Assembly: GCA_000496215.1 (NCBI GenBank)
Contig: KI543218.1
Span: 138,080-143,275, forward strand
DNA from: an uncultured archaeon A07HN63
GTDB lineage: Archaea; Halobacteriota; Halobacteria; Halobacteriales; Haloferacaceae
Reading direction: 5' to 3'
DNA length: 5,196 nucleotides
Below the pieces are notes generated by a model. It saw nothing but the letters and a program-made list of their open reading frames with translations, did no database searches and was not told the DNA's origin. Of the stretch, positions 1-5,196 are shown piece by piece. The position numbers and the translations under genes are program-made. Each line of letters starts with the position of its first letter. Position 1 is the stretch's first letter.

Positions 1-270
1 GTCGTCGCCAACGCCGACGACGCGATGAATACCTATAACCTCGGGACACGGACGACCACCTCCGTCGACCGGATCGCCGCCATCGTCGCCGACGAGATGG
101 ACCTCGATCCGGCCCACGAGTACACCGGCGGCGACCGCGGCTGGACCGGCGACGTGCCGAAGATGCGACTCTCCATCGAGAAGCTCTCGGCGCTCGGCTG
201 GGAGCCATCGCTACCGAGCGACCGGGCGGTCCGACAGTCGACGCGGGAACTCCTCGACGAACTCGTCTGA
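1..270 (+). CDS. NAD-dependent nucleotide-sugar epimerase/dehydratase (extended SDR), C-terminal fragment
   Basis: The frame is open from base 1 and ends at TGA 268-270, so the N-terminal Rossmann half lies outside the window; the ATG at 25 is internal. The 89 visible residues match the substrate-binding end of extended SDR sugar epimerases/dehydratases: a YNLGT strand followed by a T-S-V-D helix start (family form 'NLGsG..tSv.el'), then a GGDRGWTGDVPKMRLS segment (family form 'GGRRGDVP.mrLDisKa'), then a 'LGWEP' motif and a closing helix ending in LLDELV. Family knowledge: these cytosolic enzymes rework UDP-, GDP- or dTDP-sugars at C4 or C4/C6. The catalytic YxxxK and glycine-rich NAD motif are not in view, so the exact substrate and reaction cannot be assigned. 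Its neighbours (UPF0104 protein, RGP homologue, GT2 enzyme) suggest a role in glycan precursor supply. Family confidence is high, specificity unknown. Confidence 0.88.
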   Translation, partial: VVANADDAMNTYNLGTRTTTSVDRIAAIVADEMDLDPAHEYTGGDRGWTGDVPKMRLSIEKLSALGWEPSLPSDRAVRQSTRELLDELV

Positions 271-327
271 GGCGCTGTTTCCGCGGTAGCAGTCTCAGCG
301 GGCGACCATCGCTCTGTTTTAGGTGGG

Positions 328-337
328 CTTAAATATC
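328..337 (+). promoter_or_regulatory. Candidate archaeal TATA box for the UPF0104 gene
   Basis: CTTAAATATC stands out as an AT-rich island in GC-rich sequence. Its centre is about 25 bases before the ATG at 357, which puts the expected transcription start on or next to the start codon. No Shine-Dalgarno-like GGAGG lies in between. This is the classic haloarchaeal leaderless arrangement and it supports both the ATG at 357 and a separate transcription unit from the upstream epimerase. Confidence 0.65.
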
Positions 338-356
338 TCCCGTCGGACCAACCTGT

Positions 357-1547
357 ATGTCCACTGCCGGCGACGCAATCGACCGCTGGGGCCTGCTCAC
401 GCGCCGCCGGCTCTCGCTCCTCGGGACGGTCCTCGTCGTCGCCGGGCTGGTGGTCGCGCTCCGCGGGATCGAGTTTGACCGGGTCGTCGCTGAGATGCTG
501 GCGGCCGACCCCCAGCTACTTCTTGCCGCGGCCGTCGTTTACGCCGCGTCGTGGCCGCTTCGCGGGCGACGCTACGGTGACGTGCTGGCGACGACCGGCT
601 ACCCGCTCGGGACGATGTTCCTCACGCTGACGGTGTTCCTGAGTCAGACGGCAAACCTCGTCGTCCCGGCCCGCGGCGGCGATGCGGTGCGGGCCTACGT
701 CCTGCAGGCGCGCCGCGAGGTCCCCTATCCGGCGGGGTTCGCGTCGCTGGCGGTCGAACGCGGCTTCGATCTGGCCGCGATTGTGGCCCTTGGCACCGTG
801 GCGACCGGCTGGCTCGTCGCCGCCGATCCGACCGCGCTGTCGACGGTGATCGGCGGCGAGGCTCGCCCCGCACTGCTCGCAGCCAGCGGCGTTGCCGCCG
901 CGACGCTGCTGGCCGGCGGGCTCACGCTTCTCGTCGCCAACACAGACCGCTCGCTCGGTGGTCGCCTGCGGGCGGCCGTCGACGACTACCCCCGACTCCA
1001 GCGAGCGACCGGTGCTGTTCTCGACGGTGCGGGTGATATCGCCGTCGTCGCCCGTGATCCACGAGCCCTGCTCACCATCGGCGGTGGGAGTCTCGTGATC
1101 TGGGCGCTCGATGTTGCGACGGCGGTGCTCGTGCTGGCGGCCCTCCACAGCGGGCTGGCGGCCGGGCCATTGTTGGCGGTCGGCACCCTTGCCGTGAGCG
1201 TCGGCAATCTCGCCAAGATCCTCCCACTCTCGCAGGGTGGCGTCGGCCTCTATGAGGCCGCCTTTACCGGGATCGTCGTCGCCCTCTCGCCGACGACGGC
1301 GGGGATCGCGCTTGCGGCCGCGGTCGTCGATCACGCGCTCAAGAACGTGATCACGCTCGTCGGTGGCGGTGTCGCCGTCGCGGTCCTCGGTATCTCGCCG
1401 TCGACGGCAGCGCGCCGTGGTGCTGACTCGGACACGGCGGCAACGACCGCCGTCGCAACAGCAGAAGACCCAGCCACCGAGCGTGGTTCAGCGGTTGATA
1501 TTGAGCTTGATGGCGGCAGCGACGAGCCCCGCGGCACCGACGACTGA
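357..1547 (+). CDS. UPF0104 / AglD-type flippase-like integral membrane protein
   Basis: A 396-residue membrane protein of the UPF0104 (lysylphosphatidylglycerol synthase TM, COG0392-like) family. Hydrophobic segments lie near residues 18-36, 52-66, 84-103, 137-155, 171-193, 238-263, 267-285, 300-325 and 328-346. Family marks are visible: NLVVPARGGDAVRAYVL (100-116, the 'P.R.GE..RayLL' motif), VERGFDL (133-139, 'ER..D'), and LPLSQGGVGLYEAAF (289-303, 'P.spGGlG..Ea'). In haloarchaea this domain occurs alone or fused behind a GT2 domain, as in AglD of S-layer glycosylation, where a role on the lipid-linked sugar has been inferred. From about residue 350 the protein changes to a hydrophilic Thr/Ala/Asp/Glu-rich tail of some 45 residues, probably disordered. 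The ATG is favoured because a TATA-like box sits about 25 bases upstream and the first helix follows promptly. Flipping activity is a family-level inference, not shown here. Confidence 0.87.
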   Translation: MSTAGDAIDRWGLLTRRRLSLLGTVLVVAGLVVALRGIEFDRVVAEMLAADPQLLLAAAVVYAASWPLRGRRYGDVLATTGYPLGTMFLTLTVFLSQTANLVVPARGGDAVRAYVLQARREVPYPAGFASLAVERGFDLAAIVALGTVATGWLVAADPTALSTVIGGEARPALLAASGVAAATLLAGGLTLLVANTDRSLGGRLRAAVDDYPRLQRATGAVLDGAGDIAVVARDPRALLTIGGGSLVIWALDVATAVLVLAALHSGLAAGPLLAVGTLAVSVGNLAKILPLSQGGVGLYEAAFTGIVVALSPTTAGIALAAAVVDHALKNVITLVGGGVAVAVLGISPSTAARRGADSDTAATTAVATAEDPATERGSAVDIELDGGSDEPRGTDD

Positions 1548-1564
1548 ATCGGACTTCGACAATT

Positions 1565-1572
1565 CTTTTAGG
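1565..1572 (+). promoter_or_regulatory. Candidate TATA element of the RGP-family gene
   Basis: The AT-rich run CTTTTAGG, inside AATTCTTTTAGGATTA, is centred about 31 bases before the ATG at 1600. A start site some 25-27 bases downstream would leave a leader of only a few bases. The nearest purine run (GTCGGGGAT, about 8 bases before the ATG) is a poor ribosome binding site. The T-rich tract also lies only 18 bases after the stop of the preceding gene and could help terminate that transcript. Confidence 0.5.
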
Positions 1573-1582
1573 ATTACCTAAA
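1567..1582. repeat. Perfect 6-bp inverted repeat TTTAGG-ATTA-CCTAAA at a promoter, possible operator
   Basis: TTTAGG (1567-1572) and CCTAAA (1577-1582) are exact reverse complements separated by ATTA. The repeat overlaps the 3' part of the candidate TATA element and ends 17 bases before the ATG at 1600. A dyad in this position could bind a dimeric regulator that blocks TBP/TFB or polymerase. A hairpin with a 4-base loop is also possible, but the stem has only three G-C pairs and there is no U-rich tail after it, so a terminator is less likely. The regulator is unknown. Confidence 0.35.
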
Positions 1583-1599
1583 GAGTCGGGGATACCGAA

Positions 1600-2793
1600 A
1601 TGAGTCGAGACATCTGCGTTATCGTGCCGACGATCCGGGAGTACGAGTGCATGCGGTCGTACTTCGACAACGCCCGCCAGCACGGGTTCGATCTCTCGCG
1701 GCTGGAGGTCGTTCTCGTCACCGAGGACTTCTGTGACACCGACGAGATGGAAGCGATGCTGGAGGAAGAAGCGGACGTTGTCGGCGAGGTTTTCGATGGC
1801 ACCCGCCGCGAGGAGTGGTACGAGGCTCACGGCGTGAGCGAGTACAGCCATATCGTCCCCGCTGCCAGCCACGCCGAGACGAGTTTCGGCCTGCTGTACA
1901 TGTGGGCCGGCGACTACGATTACGGCTTCTTCATCGACGACGACACCCTCCCGCACGACGAGTGGGACTTCTTCGGCACCCACCTCGACAATCTCGCCTT
2001 CGAGGGCGAGATCGAGACCGTCTCCTCGGACGAGCAGTGGGTGAACGTCCTCTATCAGAACGCCGACGAACACGACCTCTACCCGCGTGGCTACCCCTAC
2101 TCGGCGATGCACGAGAGCGTCGAGACCGAGCAGGCCCACGCCGACACCATCGTCGCCTCCCAGGGCCTCTGGACGAACGTGCCCGATCTCGATGCCGTCC
2201 GGATTCTGATGGATGGCGACCTGCAGGGGCAGGCCCAGACCCGCACGACGAAAGACGACTACACGGGTGATTTCGTTGCTGCGGCGGACAACTATCTCAC
2301 CGTTTGCTCGATGAACCTCGCCTTCCGCCGTGAGGTGATCCCGGCGTTCTACCAGCTCCCGATGGACGAAAACGAGTGGGACGTGGGCCGGTTCGACGAC
2401 ATCTGGTCGGGCGTCTTCCTCAAACGCGCCTGCGACATTCTCGACACGCAGATCTACAACGGCGATCCGCTCTGTGAGCACAACAAGGCCGCCCGCAGCA
2501 CCTTCGACGACCTCAACAACGAGGTGCCGGGGCTGGAACTCAACGAACACCTCTGGGAGATCATCGACGACGTTGGCGCGGAGGCTGCTGCAGCCGTCGA
2601 CCAGTCCGGCGACGCGTTCGGTGCCGATCCGACCGCCTACGCCGCCGTGTTCGAGGCGATGGCCGACGAACTCGAAGCCGGTGACTGGTCCGATTACAAC
2701 AACGGCGCGTTCTTCAACTACGTCGGCGAGTTCATGGGTGACTGGCTGGACTGTCTCGACGAGATCGACGCCGTCACGCCGGCTGCGACCTGA
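1600..2793 (+). CDS. Reversibly glycosylated polypeptide (RGP, GT75) family protein, UDP-arabinopyranose mutase-like
   Basis: A 397-residue soluble acidic protein with no signal peptide or membrane span. It follows the plant RGP/UAM family nearly end to end: VIVPTIRE (7-14, plant 'IVIPTIRN'), YGFFIDDD (108-115, plant 'YIFTIDDD', the nucleotide-sugar/metal-binding acidic triad at 113-115), RGYPYS (163-168, plant 'RGYPFS'), SQGLWTNVPDLDA (187-199, plant 'SHGLWLNIPDYDA'), CSMNLAF (236-242, plant 'CGMNLAF') and GRFDDIWSG (263-271, plant 'GRYDDMWAG'). Known plant members interconvert UDP-arabinopyranose and UDP-arabinofuranose and become reversibly glycosylated on Arg; the older family name is alpha-1,4-glucan-protein synthase. 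R163 aligns with that Arg. The second plant Arg, seven residues on, is M170 here. Residues 45-100 are longer than in plants, and an acidic Ala-rich segment (325-361) precedes a Trp/aromatic C terminus. Family membership is firm; substrate and mutase activity are not. The ATG start fits the promoter and the beta-strand beginning at residue 5. Confidence 0.88.
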   Translation: MSRDICVIVPTIREYECMRSYFDNARQHGFDLSRLEVVLVTEDFCDTDEMEAMLEEEADVVGEVFDGTRREEWYEAHGVSEYSHIVPAASHAETSFGLLYMWAGDYDYGFFIDDDTLPHDEWDFFGTHLDNLAFEGEIETVSSDEQWVNVLYQNADEHDLYPRGYPYSAMHESVETEQAHADTIVASQGLWTNVPDLDAVRILMDGDLQGQAQTRTTKDDYTGDFVAAADNYLTVCSMNLAFRREVIPAFYQLPMDENEWDVGRFDDIWSGVFLKRACDILDTQIYNGDPLCEHNKAARSTFDDLNNEVPGLELNEHLWEIIDDVGAEAAAAVDQSGDAFGADPTAYAAVFEAMADELEAGDWSDYNNGAFFNYVGEFMGDWLDCLDEIDAVTPAAT

Positions 2794-2827
2794 TAGACAG
2801 CTCTCAGCCCTGATACCGGGTGCGATG

Positions 2828-2838
2828 TGTTTTTATTT
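2828..2838 (+). promoter_or_regulatory. Candidate TATA box for the 76-residue membrane protein gene
   Basis: GTGTTTTTATT is centred about 31 bases before the ATG at 2865, so transcription should start at or a few bases before that ATG. The box lies downstream of the earlier in-frame ATG at 2820, which rules that codon out for transcripts made from this promoter. The T-run may also serve as the 3' end signal of the preceding RGP gene, whose stop is 35 bases upstream. Confidence 0.55.
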
Positions 2839-2864
2839 GTCGGGTAGAAACAGACGGCTCAACG

Positions 2865-3095
2865 ATGACTGGTGCCTACGGCGATCTTGATTACCCAACA
2901 CTGACGAAACGTGCGTTCGCGCTCGGCGTCGCCCTCTTTCTGATCGGGGCGCTCGGCGAACTCACTGTGAGCACGGGCGGACTCTCCGTCCCACAGTGGG
3001 GGCAAACACTGCTGTTCGATCTGGAACTCATTGGCATCGCTGTCGCGCTGATATCACCGTTCGTCTTCGGGATTCTGTTGCCGCTTACCGAGTGA
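2865..3095 (+). CDS. Small two-helix membrane protein, haloarchaeal hypothetical
   Basis: A 76-residue protein of unknown function. It has a short cytosol-like start with the motif YGDLDYPTLTKR (5-16), a first hydrophobic helix at about 17-35, a polar stretch with a Trp (36-50), and a second helix at about 52-73 ending in LLPLTE. I recall similar small proteins with a 'YGDLDY..L' start and a 'PLTE' end in other haloarchaea, but I cannot give a family name with confidence. An in-frame ATG at 2820 would add 15 residues; I prefer 2865 because the candidate TATA box sits between the two and because the extra residues (Cys-rich, basic) look unlike a haloarchaeal coding start. It has its own promoter, so it need not belong with the glycosylation genes upstream. 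Both helices being uncharged suggests an anchor or subunit rather than an enzyme, but that is a guess. Confidence 0.72.
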   Translation: MTGAYGDLDYPTLTKRAFALGVALFLIGALGELTVSTGGLSVPQWGQTLLFDLELIGIAVALISPFVFGILLPLTE

Positions 3096-3147
3096 GTCGG
3101 CTGTCACAGCGCAGTAGCCACGTTCGGTTTTGCAGCAGTTGAGGCGT

Positions 3148-3175
3148 GGGTTTTTCTCTGTACCGCGTTTTATTA
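3148..3175 (+). promoter_or_regulatory. Promoter region of the HPP-USP gene with two competing T-rich elements
   Basis: Two AT-rich elements lie before the ATG at 3181. GGGTTTTTCTC (3148-3158) is centred about 28 bases upstream, the right place for a leaderless transcript starting at 3181, but is a poor TATA match. TTTTATTA (3168-3175) is a better TATA match yet only about 10 bases upstream; it would start transcription near 3198, inside the predicted gene. Either element could also be a termination tract for the small gene ending at 3095. Confidence 0.35.
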
Positions 3176-3180
3176 CGTGT

Positions 3181-4632
3181 ATGTCGTCGCCTGCGTCGCG
3201 GTTTCGTCAGATTCTCGCTCGGCTTGTGGGCCTTTTCGGGCGGGAGTGGCAGGCGTTTCGCCGCTGGCTTGAGAACACCCGCAACTTCATTCATTTCTCG
3301 CTGTTGCTGGTGGTACCGTTACTGATCGGACTGGTCACGTTTCTCGCCAACGCGATTGAGTTGCTTCCATTCCTGCTGTTTCCACCGCTCGTCTCGGGGG
3401 CGTTTGTCCTGTTCCGTGAGCCAGAATCGAAGTACGCCTCGCCGAAACGGTTTGTCGGCGGGATGACGATGGGCGCGATCTGTGGCTGGGCGGCGCTTGA
3501 AATCAGCGCGCGGTACTTCTACCAAGTTGCCCCGGAGACGTTTCGGATCAATCCTGGGGCGGCCGCATTCGGCGTGTTACTGACCGGCGTTGTGACGTGG
3601 GCCCTCGATCTGGAGGAATCACAGGCGTTCTCGACGGCGTTGCTCGTCCTCGTCTCCGGTGTTACCGGGTTTGTCTACGTCGCCAGCGTGTTCGTCTCCT
3701 CGCTCATCGTCGTCGGGGTGTTTGTCGTCTGGCGGCGAGAGATATACGAAAAGCGAGCCGACTATCTCTACCAGACGACCCACGCCGACGATCAGGTGCT
3801 CGTCCCGATGCGGGGCGAGACCGCCGACACCGTCGCGGCGTTTGGCGCGCGACTCGCGGCCGCCCACGACACCGGAACCCTCGTGTTGTTCAGTGCTGTC
3901 GACGAGACGGCGGCCCAGACTGATGGTTCCGCTGTCGATACCGACGGTGGAACGACTATCGACCACAGCACCGGCGAGCCCGATGCAGCCGATGACCTCA
4001 CCGACCCGGCTCGTGAGACTGTCGAGCGGCTTGAAGCCGCGGCCGACCGAATCCGTGATCGGTTCGATATCCCCTGTGAGGTCGTTGTATCCGCCGGTAA
4101 CGCTGATGATGCCCAACTCGCTGTTCGTACCGCCGAGGAGATGAACTGCGACCTGATCGTCACCCCCTATCTGACGAGCGGTGACGAACTCTCGATGTTC
4201 GTGCGGCGACTGTTCGACTCACCGCTCGATGTTGTCGCGTTGCGAACCGACGGGGAGCAGACCCACTGGCGGCGGATCATGCTGCCGATCAAGTATCAGG
4301 GCGAGGTCGCCCACGCGATGCTGGATTTCGCCGAACGGCTCGCCGGCGACACGAGCTATATCTCTGTCTGTCACTGTATCGACGGCGAGGACGAACGCCG
4401 GGCCGCCGAATCGATGGTTGCCGATCTGGTCGAAACCTTCGAGCGGGCGATTGAGACACGGGTGACGACCGGTTCGCTGGATAGCTTCCTCTCGGCGAAT
4501 GCTGACAACTACGACCTCACGGTCATCGGGTCAAGCACCGACCGCACCGTCGTCTCGCGGATCATCGACGCGCCCACCTTTGAGCAACTGGACGCAATCG
4601 AAACTGACGTGGCTGTCGTCCACCGCGGCTGA
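3181..4632 (+). CDS. HPP-family-like membrane protein fused to two UspA-like domains
   Basis: A 483-residue protein in three parts. Residues 37-184 hold four or five membrane spans (about 37-57, 61-79, 91-110, 124-143, 150-184). The sequence between spans, FPPLVSGAFVLFREPESKYASP then RFVGG, resembles the HPP family (PF04982) pattern '.lGasavllF..P.splaqPrnviGGh'. Residues about 203-357 form a first UspA-like alpha/beta domain (DQVLVPM start, CDLIVTPY core strand, closing VVALRTDG), interrupted by an acidic Thr/Asp-rich insert at about 242-275. Residues about 362-483 form a second one (RRIMLPI start, DLTVIGSSTDRTVVSRI, closing VAVVHRG). The ATP-binding pattern G-2x-G-9x-G(S/T) is not intact in either. 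Family knowledge: some HPP proteins are reported nitrite transporters, and Usp domains fused to transporters are taken as regulatory. Substrate is unknown. An upstream in-frame TTG at 3130 is rejected for 3181; a GTG at 3226 remains possible. Confidence 0.8.
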   Translation: MSSPASRFRQILARLVGLFGREWQAFRRWLENTRNFIHFSLLLVVPLLIGLVTFLANAIELLPFLLFPPLVSGAFVLFREPESKYASPKRFVGGMTMGAICGWAALEISARYFYQVAPETFRINPGAAAFGVLLTGVVTWALDLEESQAFSTALLVLVSGVTGFVYVASVFVSSLIVVGVFVVWRREIYEKRADYLYQTTHADDQVLVPMRGETADTVAAFGARLAAAHDTGTLVLFSAVDETAAQTDGSAVDTDGGTTIDHSTGEPDAADDLTDPARETVERLEAAADRIRDRFDIPCEVVVSAGNADDAQLAVRTAEEMNCDLIVTPYLTSGDELSMFVRRLFDSPLDVVALRTDGEQTHWRRIMLPIKYQGEVAHAMLDFAERLAGDTSYISVCHCIDGEDERRAAESMVADLVETFERAIETRVTTGSLDSFLSANADNYDLTVIGSSTDRTVVSRIIDAPTFEQLDAIETDVAVVHRG

Positions 4633-4664
4633 GCCACGTTACCGCACCGCTGTCGACGGTTTCG
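4633..4664. other. Short convergent intergenic gap
   Basis: Only 32 bases separate the stop of the HPP-USP gene (plus strand, TGA 4630-4632) from the stop of the GT2 gene (minus strand, TCA 4665-4667). No strong hairpin or long T-run is visible on either strand, so transcripts from the two sides probably overlap at their 3' ends. The gap marks the end of the plus-strand series. Confidence 0.6.
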
Positions 4665-5196
4665 TCACCGCATCCGTTCTTCGAGTCCGACCTTGACGAT
4701 GGACTTGGCAATCTCCGCGCCGCCCTGAATCGGGTCGAGTTTCGTCTCGCCGGCGCGCTCGGCGTAGCTGATCGGTGCCTCACGAACCTCGTAGCCGCGC
4801 ATCAGCGGCCGAATGAGGAGTTCCGCCGAGAGCCCGGTGTTTTCGGTCCACTCGATCGACTCGATGACCTCCTTGCGGTAGGCGCGCATCCCAGTGGTCG
4901 TGTCGTGGACGCGCTCGCCCATCAGGACGCTGGCGACCGCGGCGAAGGCGTGGTTGCCGAAGCGGTTGAACCCCGGCATCGCCGCCGCGCCGTGGTAGAG
5001 CCGGTCGCCGCTGACGACATCCGCGCCGTCGTTGATCTCGGCGAGGAATTCGGGGAGCTGTTCCATCGGATAGGTGTCGTCGCAGTCGGTCGTGACGACG
5101 ACCGGCCGGTCGGCCGCCCGCAACGCCGCGCTGACCGCGACGCCGTACCCCTGTGGTTCCTGTTCGATGACACGCGCGCCGTGCTCGCGCGCGATT
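4665..5196 (-). CDS. GT2 family glycosyltransferase, dolichol-phosphate sugar synthase-like, N-terminus missing
   Basis: The minus-strand frame is open to the window edge and ends at TGA 4667-4665; 176 residues are visible and the start lies beyond base 5196. The fragment begins just before EQEPQGYGVAVSAAL, equivalent to the 'G.G.A...gl' step of GT-A enzymes, followed by VVVTTDCDDTYPMEQLPEF. The D-C-D-D group (codons at 5087-5076) is the DxD-type metal and nucleotide-sugar site. Then come DVVSGDRL, FNRFGNHAF, the conserved DTTTGMRAYRKEV, and TGLSAELLIRPLMRGYEVREAPI; together these are the dolichol-phosphate mannose/glucose synthase pattern. The chain ends in a polar LEERMR with no membrane helix, unlike AglD, in which the GT2 domain continues into a UPF0104 domain. 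Expected role: cytosolic-face transfer of a sugar from a nucleotide donor to polyprenyl phosphate for surface glycosylation. The sugar is unknown, and AglD, AglJ or another member cannot be distinguished without the N-terminus. Confidence 0.87.
   Translation of the reverse strand, partial: IAREHGARVIEQEPQGYGVAVSAALRAADRPVVVTTDCDDTYPMEQLPEFLAEINDGADVVSGDRLYHGAAAMPGFNRFGNHAFAAVASVLMGERVHDTTTGMRAYRKEVIESIEWTENTGLSAELLIRPLMRGYEVREAPISYAERAGETKLDPIQGGAEIAKSIVKVGLEERMR

Noticed and set aside
273..300. Weak inverted repeat CGCTG...CAGCG after the epimerase stop, considered as a terminator.
   Set aside because: Five-base arms with an 18-base loop and no following T-run are expected by chance in GC-rich DNA.
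516..1334. A 272-codon minus-strand open frame opposite the UPF0104 gene.
   Set aside because: The Arg/Gly-rich, low-complexity translation is typical of antisense to a GC-rich gene. The plus strand encodes a clear membrane protein with family motifs.
1815..2270. A 151-codon plus-strand frame inside the RGP gene.
   Set aside because: Arg/Pro-rich shadow in another frame; the RGP frame carries all conserved motifs across this stretch.
1351..2550. A 399-codon open frame on the minus strand opposite the RGP gene and the end of the UPF0104 gene.
   Set aside because: It spans the junction of two well-supported plus-strand genes and its translation (rich in Val, Arg, Glu) matches nothing I recognise. 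GC-rich third positions on the plus strand remove stop codons on the opposite strand, which explains its length.
2820..2864. Upstream ATG that would lengthen the small membrane protein by 15 residues.
   Set aside because: It lies before the TATA-like element, so the codon would not be in the transcript, and the added residues are Cys-containing and basic, unlike the rest.
3130..3180. TTG start extending the HPP-USP protein by 17 residues.
   Set aside because: Rare start codon, upstream of or within the candidate promoter elements, and the added sequence (basic, aromatic) has no coding character.
5173..5193. CGCGCG...CGCGCGCG near the right edge, considered as a hairpin or structured element.
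   Set aside because: It lies within the GT2 coding frame, where the Ala, Arg and Gly codons account for the alternating GC run.
1..5196. CRISPR arrays, insertion sequences, tRNA/rRNA genes, attachment sites.
   Set aside because: No regularly spaced repeats, transposase motifs, terminal inverted repeats with target duplications, or tRNA-like cloverleaf were seen; the window is almost fully occupied by the six coding regions.

Overview
The window looks like a stretch of haloarchaeal chromosome. It is GC-rich, its soluble proteins are rich in Asp, Glu and Ala, and several genes have an AT-rich archaeal promoter element about 25-35 bases before the ATG with no convincing Shine-Dalgarno site, the usual pattern of leaderless or near-leaderless haloarchaeal transcripts. 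The genus cannot be fixed from this sequence.

Layout: (1) 1-270, the C-terminal end of an NAD-dependent nucleotide-sugar epimerase/dehydratase (extended SDR). (2) 357-1547, a multi-span UPF0104/AglD-type 'flippase-like' membrane protein. (3) 1600-2793, an archaeal member of the reversibly glycosylated polypeptide (RGP, CAZy GT75) family, related to plant UDP-arabinopyranose mutases. (4) 2865-3095, a 76-residue two-helix membrane protein. (5) 3181-4632, a membrane protein resembling the HPP family, fused to two universal-stress-protein-like cytoplasmic domains. (6) 4665-5196 on the minus strand, convergent with (5), the C-terminal part of a GT2 dolichol-phosphate-sugar-synthase-like glycosyltransferase. 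Every intergenic gap is under 90 bases.

Genes 1, 2, 3 and 6 fit one theme: making activated sugars and moving them onto lipid or surface glycans (S-layer N-glycosylation or a related surface polysaccharide). An SDR modifies a nucleotide sugar, an RGP-type enzyme may interconvert its ring form, a GT2 enzyme may load it on a polyprenyl phosphate, and the UPF0104 protein may act on the lipid-linked sugar. The GT2 and UPF0104 parts occur fused in Haloferax AglD but are separate genes here. Genes 4 and 5 have their own candidate promoters and look functionally unrelated (transport/stress sensing).

The most noteworthy items are the RGP homologue, which keeps the DDD and first-Arg motifs but has a different residue where plant enzymes carry a second conserved Arg; the split AglD-like gene pair around it; a 16-bp inverted repeat at the RGP gene's promoter; and the HPP-USP-USP fusion. 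All family calls were made by eye, without database searches.
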